Source: DATAOG01 sp963753685 (GTDB lineage: Bacteria > Pseudomonadota > Alphaproteobacteria > Geminicoccales > Geminicoccaceae). From it: a DNA stretch of 64,000 nt. Below the pieces are notes generated by a model. That model did no database searches. It saw nothing but the letters and a program-made list of their open reading frames with translations, and was not told the origin of the DNA. The position numbers and the translations under genes are program-made. The stretch covers positions 47,309 to 111,308 of the forward strand of contig CAVWDE010000015.1 of the NCBI GenBank assembly GCA_963753685.1. The letters run 5' to 3'. The stretch's first letter is position 1; each line of letters opens with the position of its first letter. This document shows positions 47,035 to 55,252 of this stretch, piece by piece.

Positions 47035-47479
47035 TGATCGCGCCCTCGCCGCCCCGCCCGGCTCCTGCCCGAAGGCATGTGGCGCAGGAGCGCGCGCCGG
47101 CAGCCGTCGCCTGGTCGGGGGTGGCGGGATGGCCGGCTCGACGCCAGACTGTCCAGCTCATGGCCATCGGGGGGCCGATTTCGGCCAAAAGCTGAGGCCG
47201 GCGAGCCGTTGGCGCCCAAGAAACGGGCGCGCTGGTCTCAGGATTTTGCCAATTATTCCAATAGGTTATGCATGCCGTTCGTGTCGTGATAGCCAATGTA
47301 GATACGGTCGTGAGTACGGGAAAGAGTGGCCCTTGGGGCGGCTTAAGCTGGTCAGGAGTGGCCGGGGAGGGGAGTTAGGTGAGCTCGACCGCCGGCGGCG
47401 GGAAGGGGATAGGGGCCAGCGCATAAGTTCTGTTCGCCGGGGAGCGGCGCCCCCAAGCTCGGACAGCCCCCCGAGAGGG

Positions 47480-47616
47480 TGTCCGAGATGTCCGAGATGT
47501 CCGCGATAGGAGATATATAGAGAGAGTATTTGTCTTCTCTTTCTGAGGCTTAGGCATTCCCTGGGGTGCCTTGTCCTATGTCGGACATACCCTCGGACAC
47601 TCGGACATCTCGGACA
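47480..47616. repeat. Inverted array of TGTCCGAGA repeats, candidate origin or operator
   Basis: Three head-to-tail 9-bp units (47480, 47489, 47498: TGTCCGAGA twice, then TGTCCGCGA) face four copies of the reverse motif TCGGACA (47581, 47593, 47601, 47610) across about 75 bases that include an AT-rich stretch (GATATATAGAGAGAGTATT). The array precedes the primase and ATPase genes by about 600 bp. Iteron-like spacing near replication genes suggests an origin or a binding site for the element's replication or partition protein. The rest of the 1.3-kb gap holds only hairpins and short unconvincing ORFs. Confidence 0.7.
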
Positions 47617-47822
47617 CTCTTTGAGGGGGGGAGGAGTACAAGAGTACGCCCCCCGGCATCCCGGCCACCACTACCTCGAAGCCCAGGGTTTCCGCCGGGT
47701 TGCGCCATCAGGCTAGCGCCTATTGGGGGTGTCCGCGGCGCCCTGACATTGGCCTAGGGTTGCGCGCCCAAGGTTGCGCGCGTTGGTAGAGTGGTAGGGG
47801 GACAAGCTGGGTGCCGGAAACG

Positions 47823-47859
47823 AAGAAGGCCGCCTGAGGTTGCCCCAGGCGGCCTTCTT
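47823..47859 (+). terminator. Long perfect hairpin, terminator-like
   Basis: A perfect 14-bp stem (47823-47836 with 47846-47859) and a 9-nt loop, in the non-coding stretch between the 9-bp repeat array and the primase gene. It would isolate the primase gene from upstream transcription or act on an RNA made from the array. Confidence 0.65.
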
Positions 47860-48242
47860 GCAGTTCTGTCGGATGGCGGTTGCTCAGGCCGTTGGTCCAC
47901 CCTCGATCCCTAAGACGTGCACAAAGGATAGCTGAAGAAGGGCGCCTCGACAAGTGCTTTCTGCTTGATGAACCCCAGCATGAAAAGAATTCATGCTTTC
48001 CAAATAGTTAACGCCCAGCCAGCCTCACCTCGAAGATCCCTTGGGCAAGGCCGAACGGGATTAAGCACGAATTCCATTCATAGATTAACAAGTACTGACC
48101 CCAGGGTTACCAAGGGTCACGAAAGTATAGTTGAAGGTTTCGTAAAATAACCTATAGATACGCCCCTTGCGTGGGGGTGCCGGCCGTGTTTTGATGGGAG
48201 TGCTCGGCCAACATAGGCCACGATCTCTAAGATGAGGTTAAC

Positions 48243-49326
48243 ATGCTCCCCCTCTCTGGCGGCGCTGCCGTCTACACCTTCCCGACGATCATCCGCTTCT
48301 ACGATCCGGTTCCGCCGCGCGCGCCGCTGGCCGAGGCCGAGCTGTTCCTCGACACCCTTCACCTCGACGGCCAGCCTCTCCGCTTCCGGCTCGTGGTGTC
48401 CGACAAGTCCAAGCCCGCAATCGAGATCGAGGGCCGGCTGCGCGATTTCCACGAGCGTCTGATGGAACGCTCGACGCTCGGCTACGATGTCTACCTCGTG
48501 GCCAATGAGACCGCGAACGGGGTCACCGGCAAGGGCGGCACTGCCCAAGACTGCGACGTGACCGGCGTCCGGACGTTGTTCGTCGACGGCGACGGTGTAC
48601 CCCTGCCTGAGCGCTGGCACGTCGAGCCCAGTGTGATAATCCGGCGCGACAATCGGTGGTGGGCATTCTGGCGGGTCCGTGGGGTGGCGCTCGGCGAGTT
48701 CCGCGACCTCCAGCACCGGCTGGTGCTGCATTACGGCACCGACAAGAGCGTCTGCAATCTCGCGCGCATCGTGCGCCTGCCCGGCTACACGCATCATAAG
48801 TCCGGCCGCCGCTACGTCGTCACCTCGGCGGCCGGCGGGATCAGCGAGGGCATGGACCACGACTTCCTTCTGCCCGAGCTGCCGCCTATCCGCGCCGGCG
48901 CCGGGATTGGTGAGCCGGTCACGCTGGGCATGGCGCGGGACATGCTCACCTGCATCCGCGATGCCGTCCGCGCTGTCTGGGTGGCGATCGGTGGCGCGCT
49001 CTATGACGCACAGATCGTCGTCGACGGGTGAGTTGATCCCGGCCGAGGACAAGCTCGCGCTGTTCCACGCTTGGTCGAGCGGTGCCTTGTGGGAAGGCGA
49101 TCCGCCCGGCGACTATCAAGGGCTCGAGGACTGCGAGCACGCCTGGCGCAGCTTCGGTCGCGAGGCGATCCACAAGGCCGGCATCGGCACCCTCGTGCAC
49201 CACGCCCGCGAGGGCGGCTACGACGGGCCGGTGACGTTGATCCAGCTGGAACAGCAGCAGGACACGCGCACGGCTCAGGAAGCGTTCGCCGAGGTCCTCA
49301 CCGGGCGCCCGCGGTGCCTGCCCTGA
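48243..49326 (+). pseudogene. AEP/RepB-type DNA primase, frameshifted
   Basis: Replication protein of the element. First frame (263 codons): TLFVDGDGVPLP carries the acidic metal pair, WHVEPSVIIRRDNRWWAFWRV and YGTDKSVCNLARIVRLPGYTHHK give the primase/polymerase core (RepB_primase-like). It stops at 49029-49031 after YDAQIVVDG. The next frame continues without gap as ELIPAEDKLALFHAWSSGALWEGDPPGDY and CEHAWRSFGREA, a PriCT-like helical domain, to 49326. One base too many or too few near 49027 explains this. GAGG precedes the ATG at 48243. The ATPase gene overlaps its end. Confidence 0.8.
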
Positions 49327-50288
49327 CCATCAATGCGGGAACTCTCACAGAGCGAGACCAGAAGTTTCTCTGGCACCCCTACCTTCCACTCGGGGCCATG
49401 GCCCTCCTTGCGGCCAAGGGCGGCGGACGGAAGGGATTGTTTGCCTCGGCACTCGCCGCGAGCGTCACCACCGGCCGCCCCTTCCCTTACAGCACTGAGA
49501 CACGCGAGCCCGGTGTAGTGCTGTGGGGCGAGACCGAGGACGATCTCGAGAGCACGCTGGTTCCGCGCTTGGTGGCAGCCGGTGTCGACTTGTCGCGGGT
49601 CGAGCTGCTCGACCTGAAGAACCGCGACGCAAACTACCTGTCCGATGCCATCCGGAGCACGCGCCCGAAGTTGATCATCCTGAGCCCCTTTGTGTCCTTC
49701 CTGCGAACGCTCGTGAACATCAACAGCGAGACCGATGTCCGGAACGCTCTGGAGCCGCTCCAGGATCTTCTCGGGGAAGTTCTGGCCGCGCTGCTCGGCA
49801 TCTGCCACACGAACAAGAAGGCCGACCTTGGCGCCATTGAGCGAGTGCTGGGGTCGGTGGCGTTCACGAATTTCGTCCGATCCGTGCTGCTGTCCTCGGC
49901 GGACAATGAGCGCGAGGACTACACTCGGCTGGCGCACGCCAAGCACAATGTATCCGTCAAGGGCGACGATATGCTTTATACCTCTGAGCATATCGGGGAG
50001 AACAAGCAGAACCAACGCGTGCGATTGGTGTTCACGGACCCCGGGGAGAATGTCGACGCCGACGCGGTGTTCGATCGCAAGGTTGGCGAAAAGAATACCG
50101 CGGCGACTTGGCTGCTCGTATACTTGAGAGGAAGCGGTGAGGTAGATAAAAAGACGGTCATTCAAGCCGCTGTGCAAGCTGGTTACACGAAAGCGGCGAT
50201 GGAGAAAGCCCACGGCCGCGGTAAGTGCTTTGGCCACCGGATGCTGCCCGGAAGCTTCCCCCCTATCTGCATGTGGTTTGCGGTCTGA
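49314..50288 (+). CDS. RepA-like AAA ATPase (AAA_25 family)
   Basis: About 324 aa from the GTG at 49314, which overlaps the end of the primase gene. RecA-like hexameric helicase fold: FLWHPYLPLGAMALLAAKGGGRKGLFASALAASVTTGRPFP, VVLWGETEDDLESTLVPRL, Walker B KLIILSPFVSFL, then GICHTNKKAD and LAHAKHNVSVKG. The Walker A segment AAKGGGRKG departs from GxxxxGK(S/T), so ATP binding may be weak or changed. A C-terminal winged-helix part (VDKKTVIQAAVQAGYTKAAMEKA) fits replication helicases. It would work with the primase upstream. Confidence 0.8.
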   Translation: MPALTINAGTLTERDQKFLWHPYLPLGAMALLAAKGGGRKGLFASALAASVTTGRPFPYSTETREPGVVLWGETEDDLESTLVPRLVAAGVDLSRVELLDLKNRDANYLSDAIRSTRPKLIILSPFVSFLRTLVNINSETDVRNALEPLQDLLGEVLAALLGICHTNKKADLGAIERVLGSVAFTNFVRSVLLSSADNEREDYTRLAHAKHNVSVKGDDMLYTSEHIGENKQNQRVRLVFTDPGENVDADAVFDRKVGEKNTAATWLLVYLRGSGEVDKKTVIQAAVQAGYTKAAMEKAHGRGKCFGHRMLPGSFPPICMWFAV

Positions 50289-50309
50289 ACCGACAGGAGT
50301 AATCGACCA

Positions 50310-50943
50310 ATGAAGACTGTCTATGCCAATGTCGAGGAGCTGATCGACGAGTGAGAGAAGTCGGACATCGAGCAACGCCCAGGACCGGGCCGGTTTACCA
50401 GGCCCACCTTCTTGTTCGCCAACAGGAGCGACTGGCCGGCCTCGGAAGTCCAAGTCGCCGAGATCAACCCCCGCACGGTCAAGCATCGGGAAAGGATGTG
50501 GTTATACATTGCGGACGGCGGTGGCGTCAGCTGCTACGACGGGGCGCTGGCGTACGATGCCGGCGGGCGCCTGTTGGGATGGATGCCTGACGCGGGGCAG
50601 GAGCCGAATGAGAACGATGCGGCGCCTGAGGCCCGGACCGATCCGAACCTGTTCCCGGCCGATGGCGGGCAAGGGGAGCGCCGCGCCTGGCTGCATGACC
50701 GGATCGCCCTCTATGAGGCGCGGCTGGTCGGGTACCGGAAGGCGCTCGCCGACCTCGATCTGACGGACGCCGAACGCCTGGAGCGCCAGCGGCAGCACTC
50801 CATGGAGCTGAGCCGCGCCGTGGCGAAGCTGATCGAGGACGAAAACCGGCGGGCTCGGGGGGCAGGGCCGGGAAGATGAGCGTCAGCTGGCGCAGTTCCG
50901 GCAGGCAGTGGAGGCCAAGAAACAGCAAGGGAAGCTGGCATGA
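50310..50943 (+). pseudogene. Unknown element protein, interrupted by an in-frame TGA and a frameshift
   Basis: Starts MKTVYANVEELIDE (AGGAG upstream of the ATG at 50310), meets TGA at 50352-50354, and continues in the same frame as EKSDIEQRPGPGRFTRPTFLFANRSDW...MWLYIADGGG to 50879. A shift in the G6 run at 50857-50862 opens a frame ending ERQLAQFRQAVEAKKQQGKLA at 50943, whose TGA overlaps the next ATG (ATGA). That overlap supports the shifted frame as the original one. The C-terminal half is charged and helical (RIALYEARLVGYRKALADL). No family recognised. Read as a decayed gene or one with two sequence errors. Confidence 0.6.
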
Positions 50944-51227
50944 AGCTCTTGATCCCCTGGCTCGGTGCCCCCGAGCTGCCGGAGCCTGAGCCGAAGCGAA
51001 GCCGTCACCCCAAGGCGCCCAAGCCGCCGCTGGTCGTCGAACGGCGTAAGCTCGGCCCGACCAAGCTCGAGATCACCAGGGCACGCTACGCTGCCACGGT
51101 CGCCGAGCGTGAGCGCCAGGCTGTCGAGCGTCAGGCCGGGCACCGGCGCCAGCTGGATCTGCGCGGCATCGCTCCCGGGATCGGCCGCGGCGCCGGCCGC
51201 CAGGCTCGGGCGCGCGTCGGCTGGTGA
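50940..51227 (+). CDS. Small basic protein of unknown function
   Basis: 95 aa, rich in Pro, Arg and Lys (PEPKRSRHPKAPKPPLVVERRK). The ATG overlaps the reconstructed stop of the gene before it and has GGGAAG nine bases upstream. No domain recognised; the basic composition would suit nucleic-acid binding. Codon use is less biased than in chromosomal neighbours. Confidence 0.45.
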   Translation: MKLLIPWLGAPELPEPEPKRSRHPKAPKPPLVVERRKLGPTKLEITRARYAATVAERERQAVERQAGHRRQLDLRGIAPGIGRGAGRQARARVGW

Positions 51228-51302
51228 TCCAGCGCTACTTGGCTGAGCCTGGCGCCCGGCGCGACGGCGTCGTTGCCGCGATCCGGGCCAGGCTCGCGCG
51301 GG

Positions 51303-51692
51303 TCAAGGTCTGACCAATCGAACCGCGACGCCGGTCGCTTGGATCGTCTCCCAACAGTTCGTGCCCCAAGTATCTGTGCCGCGCTCGTCAAAGTTCACGT
51401 CCATGATCGCATCGGCCTGCATCTGAGCAGCCTTGACCCGCAGCTGCTGAAGCGCATTGCCCTTGGAAGCTGGCGGGTCCCACAACAGATGCTTGCATGA
51501 ATAAGCTTCAACAGGTCCTAGATATTCGGCGATTTGAGGTTTTGCTTCGTTTGAGCCAAACTGGTACACGCGAATTGCACTGGCTTGCGTCATGACAGCC
51601 GGCGGGACTGTGTCTAGATCGGTTACAGGAACGAATGAACTGCAACCGGCGATAAGAAACGCTACGATTGAGAGGACACATTGCCTTCGCAT
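51303..51692 (-). CDS. RcsF-like outer-membrane lipoprotein
   Basis: 129 aa from the ATG at 51692 with a lipoprotein signal (QCVLSIVAFLIAGCSS, lipobox Cys about residue 17). The mature part follows the plan of E. coli RcsF: SAIRVYQFGSNEA, EYLGPVEAYSCKHLL, ALQQLRVKAAQMQADAIMDVNFDE, NCWETIQATGVAVRL, with two of the cysteines found in RcsF. RcsF senses envelope stress for the Rcs phosphorelay; no Rcs genes are here, so this is a fold-level guess. Minus strand, with a second small gene upstream. Confidence 0.6.
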   Translation of the reverse strand: MRRQCVLSIVAFLIAGCSSFVPVTDLDTVPPAVMTQASAIRVYQFGSNEAKPQIAEYLGPVEAYSCKHLLWDPPASKGNALQQLRVKAAQMQADAIMDVNFDERGTDTWGTNCWETIQATGVAVRLVRP

Positions 51693-51715
51693 TTCGTGAT
51701 ACCCCCAAGCCAAGG

Positions 51716-51949
51716 TCAACCGCAGAATTCTCTTTCATAAATACCAACCGCAATGTCTTTCCAGCGTGCTAGCTTCGCCCGCTCTGTATCATCATCGGAT
51801 CTCGACCCTTGCTCGTGCATCTCCCACAAGAAGAATTTGCATCTGCGATCATTTGATGGGTCGAAGTCGACGTTGCCGAGAGAGTGGAGCAGGAACTTGA
51901 CTACTCTCACTTCCTCGGGCGTGAAACTAGCAGTCGGCTTGCGCGACAT
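51716..51949 (-). CDS. Small protein of unknown function
   Basis: 77 aa, MSRKPTASFTPEEVRVVKFLLHSL then CKFFLWEMHEQGSRSDDD and WKDIAVGIYEREF. Looks like a compact helical protein; no family recognised. Moderate GC, unlike the chromosomal flanks. It lies 23 bases upstream of the RcsF-like gene, so they may be co-transcribed. Confidence 0.45.
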   Translation of the reverse strand: MSRKPTASFTPEEVRVVKFLLHSLGNVDFDPSNDRRCKFFLWEMHEQGSRSDDDTERAKLARWKDIAVGIYEREFCG

Positions 51950-52147
51950 GGCGGGTCACCTGATCTGATGCGTTCAGCCTAGCGTTAATGCCAAAGCGGA
52001 AACCGCCCCCCGGCCTCCCGCTTGCACCCCTCGGCGGCCGAGGGTCATGCTCAGGTTCAACCAGAAGTTATACGAATAGCGTGGGCGTGTCCACTGTAGA
52101 ATGGGGGGCGAGCCGTGGCCCAACCCGTCGCGGCCAGCAGGGCGGCC

Positions 52148-52476
52148 CTACCGGCGCGGCCAGGGCTCGCAGGCGATGCCGTCCTTGTCCCGATCGTGCT
52201 GGGGTAGTAGCCCGGCTGGCCTCTGCGGGCGGACGCGAGCCCGACCATGCGCGCCGCCGCGCAATTCGGCGCCGCCAGAGCATGCCTGATCGCCACCGAT
52301 AGCGGCCAGCGCCCGAGGTTCTGGACAACGGGCCAGGCCAGCGCGGCGAGGGCGACCGCGGCGAAGGCCGCAATGCCGGCCCGGTGCCGGTGCCGGCGCA
52401 GCCAAGCCCTGGGCGCGGCGCGCGCGCCGCCTGACGGGCGGGTAGAGCCGGTGTCGCCAAGGCATGGCGCCAGCAT
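52148..52476 (-). pseudogene. Excalibur-domain (DxDxDGxxCE) protein, frameshifted
   Basis: N-terminal basic stretch, one TM helix (IAAFAAVALAALAWPVVQNL), then the start of an excalibur calcium-binding domain, APNCAAARMVGLASARRGQPGYYP, in one frame; the remainder, QHDRDKDGIACEPWPRR with the DxDxDG loop and paired Cys, is in the next. The frame breaks in the homopolymer at 52201-52204, where one more base restores the standard sequence. Excalibur proteins often accompany nucleases or envelope functions. Upstream and downstream spaces (51950-52147, 52477-52623) show nothing else. Confidence 0.65.
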
Positions 52477-52623
52477 CGCCGCGGTGAGCTTAAGGAAGGG
52501 TAGGCGGAGAGCGGCTGCCTGCTCGCGTTAACTAACTCTTAGCCTCTGCGGGTCATCTTCGCGTCGCTGCAACCAGCGGGCGAACCCGATGCTGGCTTTC
52601 CTCAAGCACTGCGGGCTACGCCG

Positions 52624-53235
52624 GTGACATGGCCGGGACCTTCCCCGCTACCTCAGACCGAGGAGCGTCAAAGCTACTTCGCGGCCCATGAGCGTTATGC
52701 CGGCTACCGTGACGAAGCGCGGGAAGCGGCGGAACCGATCGCTTGGGCGATCGCCCTCGACGGGTTGCGCGACCTTCATTCGCTGCACCTGACCGAGATA
52801 GACGGCGCCGCGCTAGACTTTTGGGAAAGACGCTGGCGCGATTGCCCAAGCCCTTATGCCGAGGGTGATTTCCCTTGGTGGCGCATCATGCGGCAGATCC
52901 GCGCCACGCCGCGGCGGTTCGACCTGGCTATCTGGGCGGGCAACACACTCTGCGGGCTATGCGCGGGGATGGCGGGGAAACGCAAACGCCACGTGACGAT
53001 TAGGTTTTTGGAAAGCTTTCACGGGCCTAATCCGCTGGGGGGCCTTGTCGCGGCGATCGCGGTGGAATGTGTCGATGACTATGCTGTGATCCTTGGGGCC
53101 GAACGGCTGAAGCTTCGCGATCCCGCGCCCGGTGCCCTACCGTCATATGAGGCTCTCGGCTTCCGCCTTGTCAGACCACGCCGAGTGGCCCAATATTGCG
53201 AGCGAGAGGTGAGAACCGATGGCCGCCGTCCTTGA
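52624..53235 (+). CDS. GNAT-like acetyltransferase-fold protein
   Basis: 203 aa, GTG start. Characteristic blocks: CPSPYAEGDFPWWRIMRQIRATPRRFDLAIWAGNTLCGLCAGMAGKRKRHVTIRFLESFHGPNPLGG, VECVDDYAVILGAERLKLRDPAPGALPSYEALGFRLV. The last part is the usual GNAT ending where a Tyr precedes the final strand. Such proteins are common in integrated elements of alphaproteobacteria. Its stop overlaps the next ATG. Confidence 0.6.
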   Translation: MTWPGPSPLPQTEERQSYFAAHERYAGYRDEAREAAEPIAWAIALDGLRDLHSLHLTEIDGAALDFWERRWRDCPSPYAEGDFPWWRIMRQIRATPRRFDLAIWAGNTLCGLCAGMAGKRKRHVTIRFLESFHGPNPLGGLVAAIAVECVDDYAVILGAERLKLRDPAPGALPSYEALGFRLVRPRRVAQYCEREVRTDGRRP

Positions 53236-53458
53236 GGTGACCCGACACGCCCGACGCTCCGAATATTCGGAGGCACGCCGGCATGCGGCCGAGCGACTGC
53301 GCGGGCGTACGTCGTTGCTCGCCACTCGGTTCGGGCTGAGCCCAGAGCAGTGGCGCGAAATCACCCGCGGCGACTGGCCTGAGGTCGCCGGCCGTTGGGT
53401 CGAGCCGCGGCCTGCTCAGGACACCGGAAGGGCCAGACGCGGGCGCTCAGCTGGTTGA
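53219..53458 (+). CDS. Small protein of unknown function downstream of the GNAT-like gene
   Basis: 79 aa, starting inside the end of the GNAT-like gene and ending 12 bases into the convergent integrase gene. Helical and basic (RSEYSEARRHAAERLRGRTSLLATRFGLSPEQWREITRGDW); FGLSPEQWREIT could be a helix-turn-helix. Function unknown. Confidence 0.4.
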   Translation: MAAVLEVTRHARRSEYSEARRHAAERLRGRTSLLATRFGLSPEQWREITRGDWPEVAGRWVEPRPAQDTGRARRGRSAG

Positions 53459-55002
53459 AGCCAGTCCGCGGTAGCCGATCGCCTCAACCACCTGCCGGAG
53501 GCGCTCGAGCGACAGGCCGCCCGAATAGAGGCCGTAGCTCATGGTCGGCACCGTGTGGCCGAGCAGGGCGGCCGCTTCGACCTCGGGCACCCCGGCGTTG
53601 TGCAGCACCGTCGCCACCGTATTCCTGAGGCGAGTGAAACACCAGCCCGGGCCGGTCCAGGCCGAGCTTGCGCCGGTGGCGGGTGAACGCCTTGCTGGCG
53701 AGCCATGAGCGTTTGCCGTCCGGCCCCGCCGGCGGCAGGCCGGGAAACAGGTACTCCTGCCCGCGGACGTGCTCGAGGTACTGGCCGAAGCCGGCCGCCA
53801 TCAGCTCGGGGTGCACCGGCACCTTGCGCACCGCCGCCGGCGTCTTGAGCCGGCGCCCCGGGTGGTCGATCAGATCGAGGTAGCGGATGCTGCGCTCCTC
53901 TCGCACGTCGGCGACCCGGAGCCCGGCCAGCTCATTGAGCCGGGCGCCGCTGTAGGCGCCGAGCCAGATGAGCCAGGGCAGTGCAGTGCGCACCGTGTAC
54001 CGACGCGGGCGCGTGTCGGGCCAGCCGGACAGCAGCAGTTTCATTTCCTCGAGCGTGAACGGCGAGCGCGCCCGCTGCTTGCTCTCCGGGCGCCGGTGGC
54101 CGGTCGCCGGGTTGTCGCCGTCGATCAGGCCGGCGCGCTTCGCCCATTTGAACATGGTGGCGACCGTCCCGGCCTGGCGGTTGACGGTCGGCGCGGCGCC
54201 GGCGAGCGAACCGATGAAGCCGGCCACGTCGGCGCGCGTGACCTCGCCGATCGCCTTGCCGGCGCCGACGTGTGCGAGCAAGGCGCGGAAGGTTGACCGA
54301 ACCTGCTTCTCGGTCTGCTCGGTCCAGGCCGAGGCCGGGTCGCGCTGCCGCTCCCGGATGTAGCGCTCGATGGCGTCGGCGAGGCACACCGGCTGGCTCA
54401 GGGCGGGCGATCGCGGGGCAGGGGGTGTGACAGTGGCCGCGGGGCGGACCGCTCGCTGGTGAGCCGGAACGGCCCGCCCCTCGATCGCCATCTCGGCCGC
54501 CTCGAGATGTGCTTCGAGAAGGGCCTCGGCTACGGCATCGATCGCGGCCTCGGTCGGCTCGACGCCATGGTGACGTAGCGACGCGCTTCGCCTTCGCGGA
54601 CCAGTGCCCGCTCGGGGTCGCCATCAGCTCGCCTTCGTCGACGGGGAAGAACTCGGCGTCCATCATGCCCGCCAGCGCGACCCGGGCGGCGCCGGCGCCT
54701 CGATCGAGTACTGCCTCGGCCCACACGGCGCCGGCGCTCACCAGCTCCTGCCGGCGCGCAGCCACGGTCACCTGGTCGAGCGAAGGCTCGGCGCGGGCCC
54801 GATCGAACAGCTCGCGGACCTCGGGCAAGAGGGCATCGCGCCGGATGCGCGCAACCCGTGGATCGCCGGTGTTGAGCGCCTGTTCGATCGTCGGGCCGAG
54901 GCGCGGGCGAAGCTCCATCGGGACCGGCACCCTCAGATACCAGCGCTCGCCGGAGCGATGTTGGCCGGTGCGGCGCTTCAGGTAGCGATTGGCGGGCAGC
55001 AT
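53447..55002 (-). pseudogene. Tyrosine recombinase/integrase with several frameshifts
   Basis: Phage-type integrase of about 515 residues if frames are joined. From the ATG at 55002: MLPANRYLKRR and RWYLRVPVPMELRPRLG (N-terminal arm-binding domain), then at about 54540-54610 two frame changes lead to VEPTEAAIDAVAEALLEAHLEAAEM. The core-binding part and RxxxLAGL (YSGARLNELAGL), KVPVHPEL follow. Near 53628 another shift gives LRNTVATVLHNAGVPEVEAAALLGHTVPTMSYGLYSGG with the HxxR, LLGH and Tyr nucleophile. The gene begins 130 bases from the 3' end of tRNA-Glu, the usual place for an integrase beside its attachment site. Confidence 0.82.
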
Positions 55003-55131
55003 GCGCCGAGGATGGCGCCGCGGACTTAACGGATGATTAACCAGAGATGGCATGGACTGGCACCCACAACCGGCACCCAATCCCGCCTTCGGACTGACGC
55101 TAAGCGATTGATTTCTAAGGAGCTTTTTCGC

Positions 55132-55207
55132 TGGCGTCCCCTAGGGGACTCGAACCCCTGTTTTCGCCGTGAGAGGGCGACGTCCTGGGCCACTAGACGA
55201 AGGGGAC
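55132..55207 (-). tRNA. tRNA-Glu (anticodon CTC)
   Basis: Full cloverleaf by eye: 7-bp acceptor stem GTCCCCT/AGGGGAC, D arm, anticodon loop CCTCTCA with anticodon CTC, T arm GGGTTCGAGTCCC, discriminator G and encoded CCA at 55132-55134. It is on the minus strand with its 3' end facing the integrase gene, so the element is integrated at or next to the tRNA 3' part. Confidence 0.95.
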
Positions 55208-55252
55208 GCGGGCGCTGGGACCGCTCCTATGTAGAAGGCGACGGCGGACAAA

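Larger units (their letters stand above)
46240..55207. mobile_element. Decaying integrated element at tRNA-Glu (approximate limits)
   Basis: About 9 kb with lower and uneven GC. It runs from the truncated surface-antigen gene to tRNA-Glu(CTC). Contents in order: serine recombinase, inverted 9-bp repeat array, AEP-type primase (frameshifted), RepA-like ATPase, small unknown genes, RcsF-like lipoprotein, excalibur protein (frameshifted), GNAT-like protein, tyrosine integrase (frameshifted) reading away from the tRNA 3' end. I searched by eye for a copy of the tRNA 3' end on the left side and found none, so the left limit is set only by the gene truncation. Confidence 0.65.

Noticed and set aside
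47480..47616. CRISPR array
   Set aside because: Units are 9 bp, directly adjacent or in opposite orientation, without spacers of constant length, and no cas genes are near.
45940..48000. Left attachment site as a copy of the tRNA-Glu 3' end
   Set aside because: Scanned by eye for the acceptor/T-arm sequence and found only matches of five to six bases, which are not meaningful.
47965..48150. 61-codon ORF before the primase gene
   Set aside because: No ribosome binding site, no recognisable family, and it lies in AT-rich leader sequence; probably non-coding.
50352..50354. TGA read as selenocysteine or recoded
   Set aside because: No selenocysteine machinery or hairpin seen, the neighbouring genes stop normally at TGA, and the same gene carries a second lesion.
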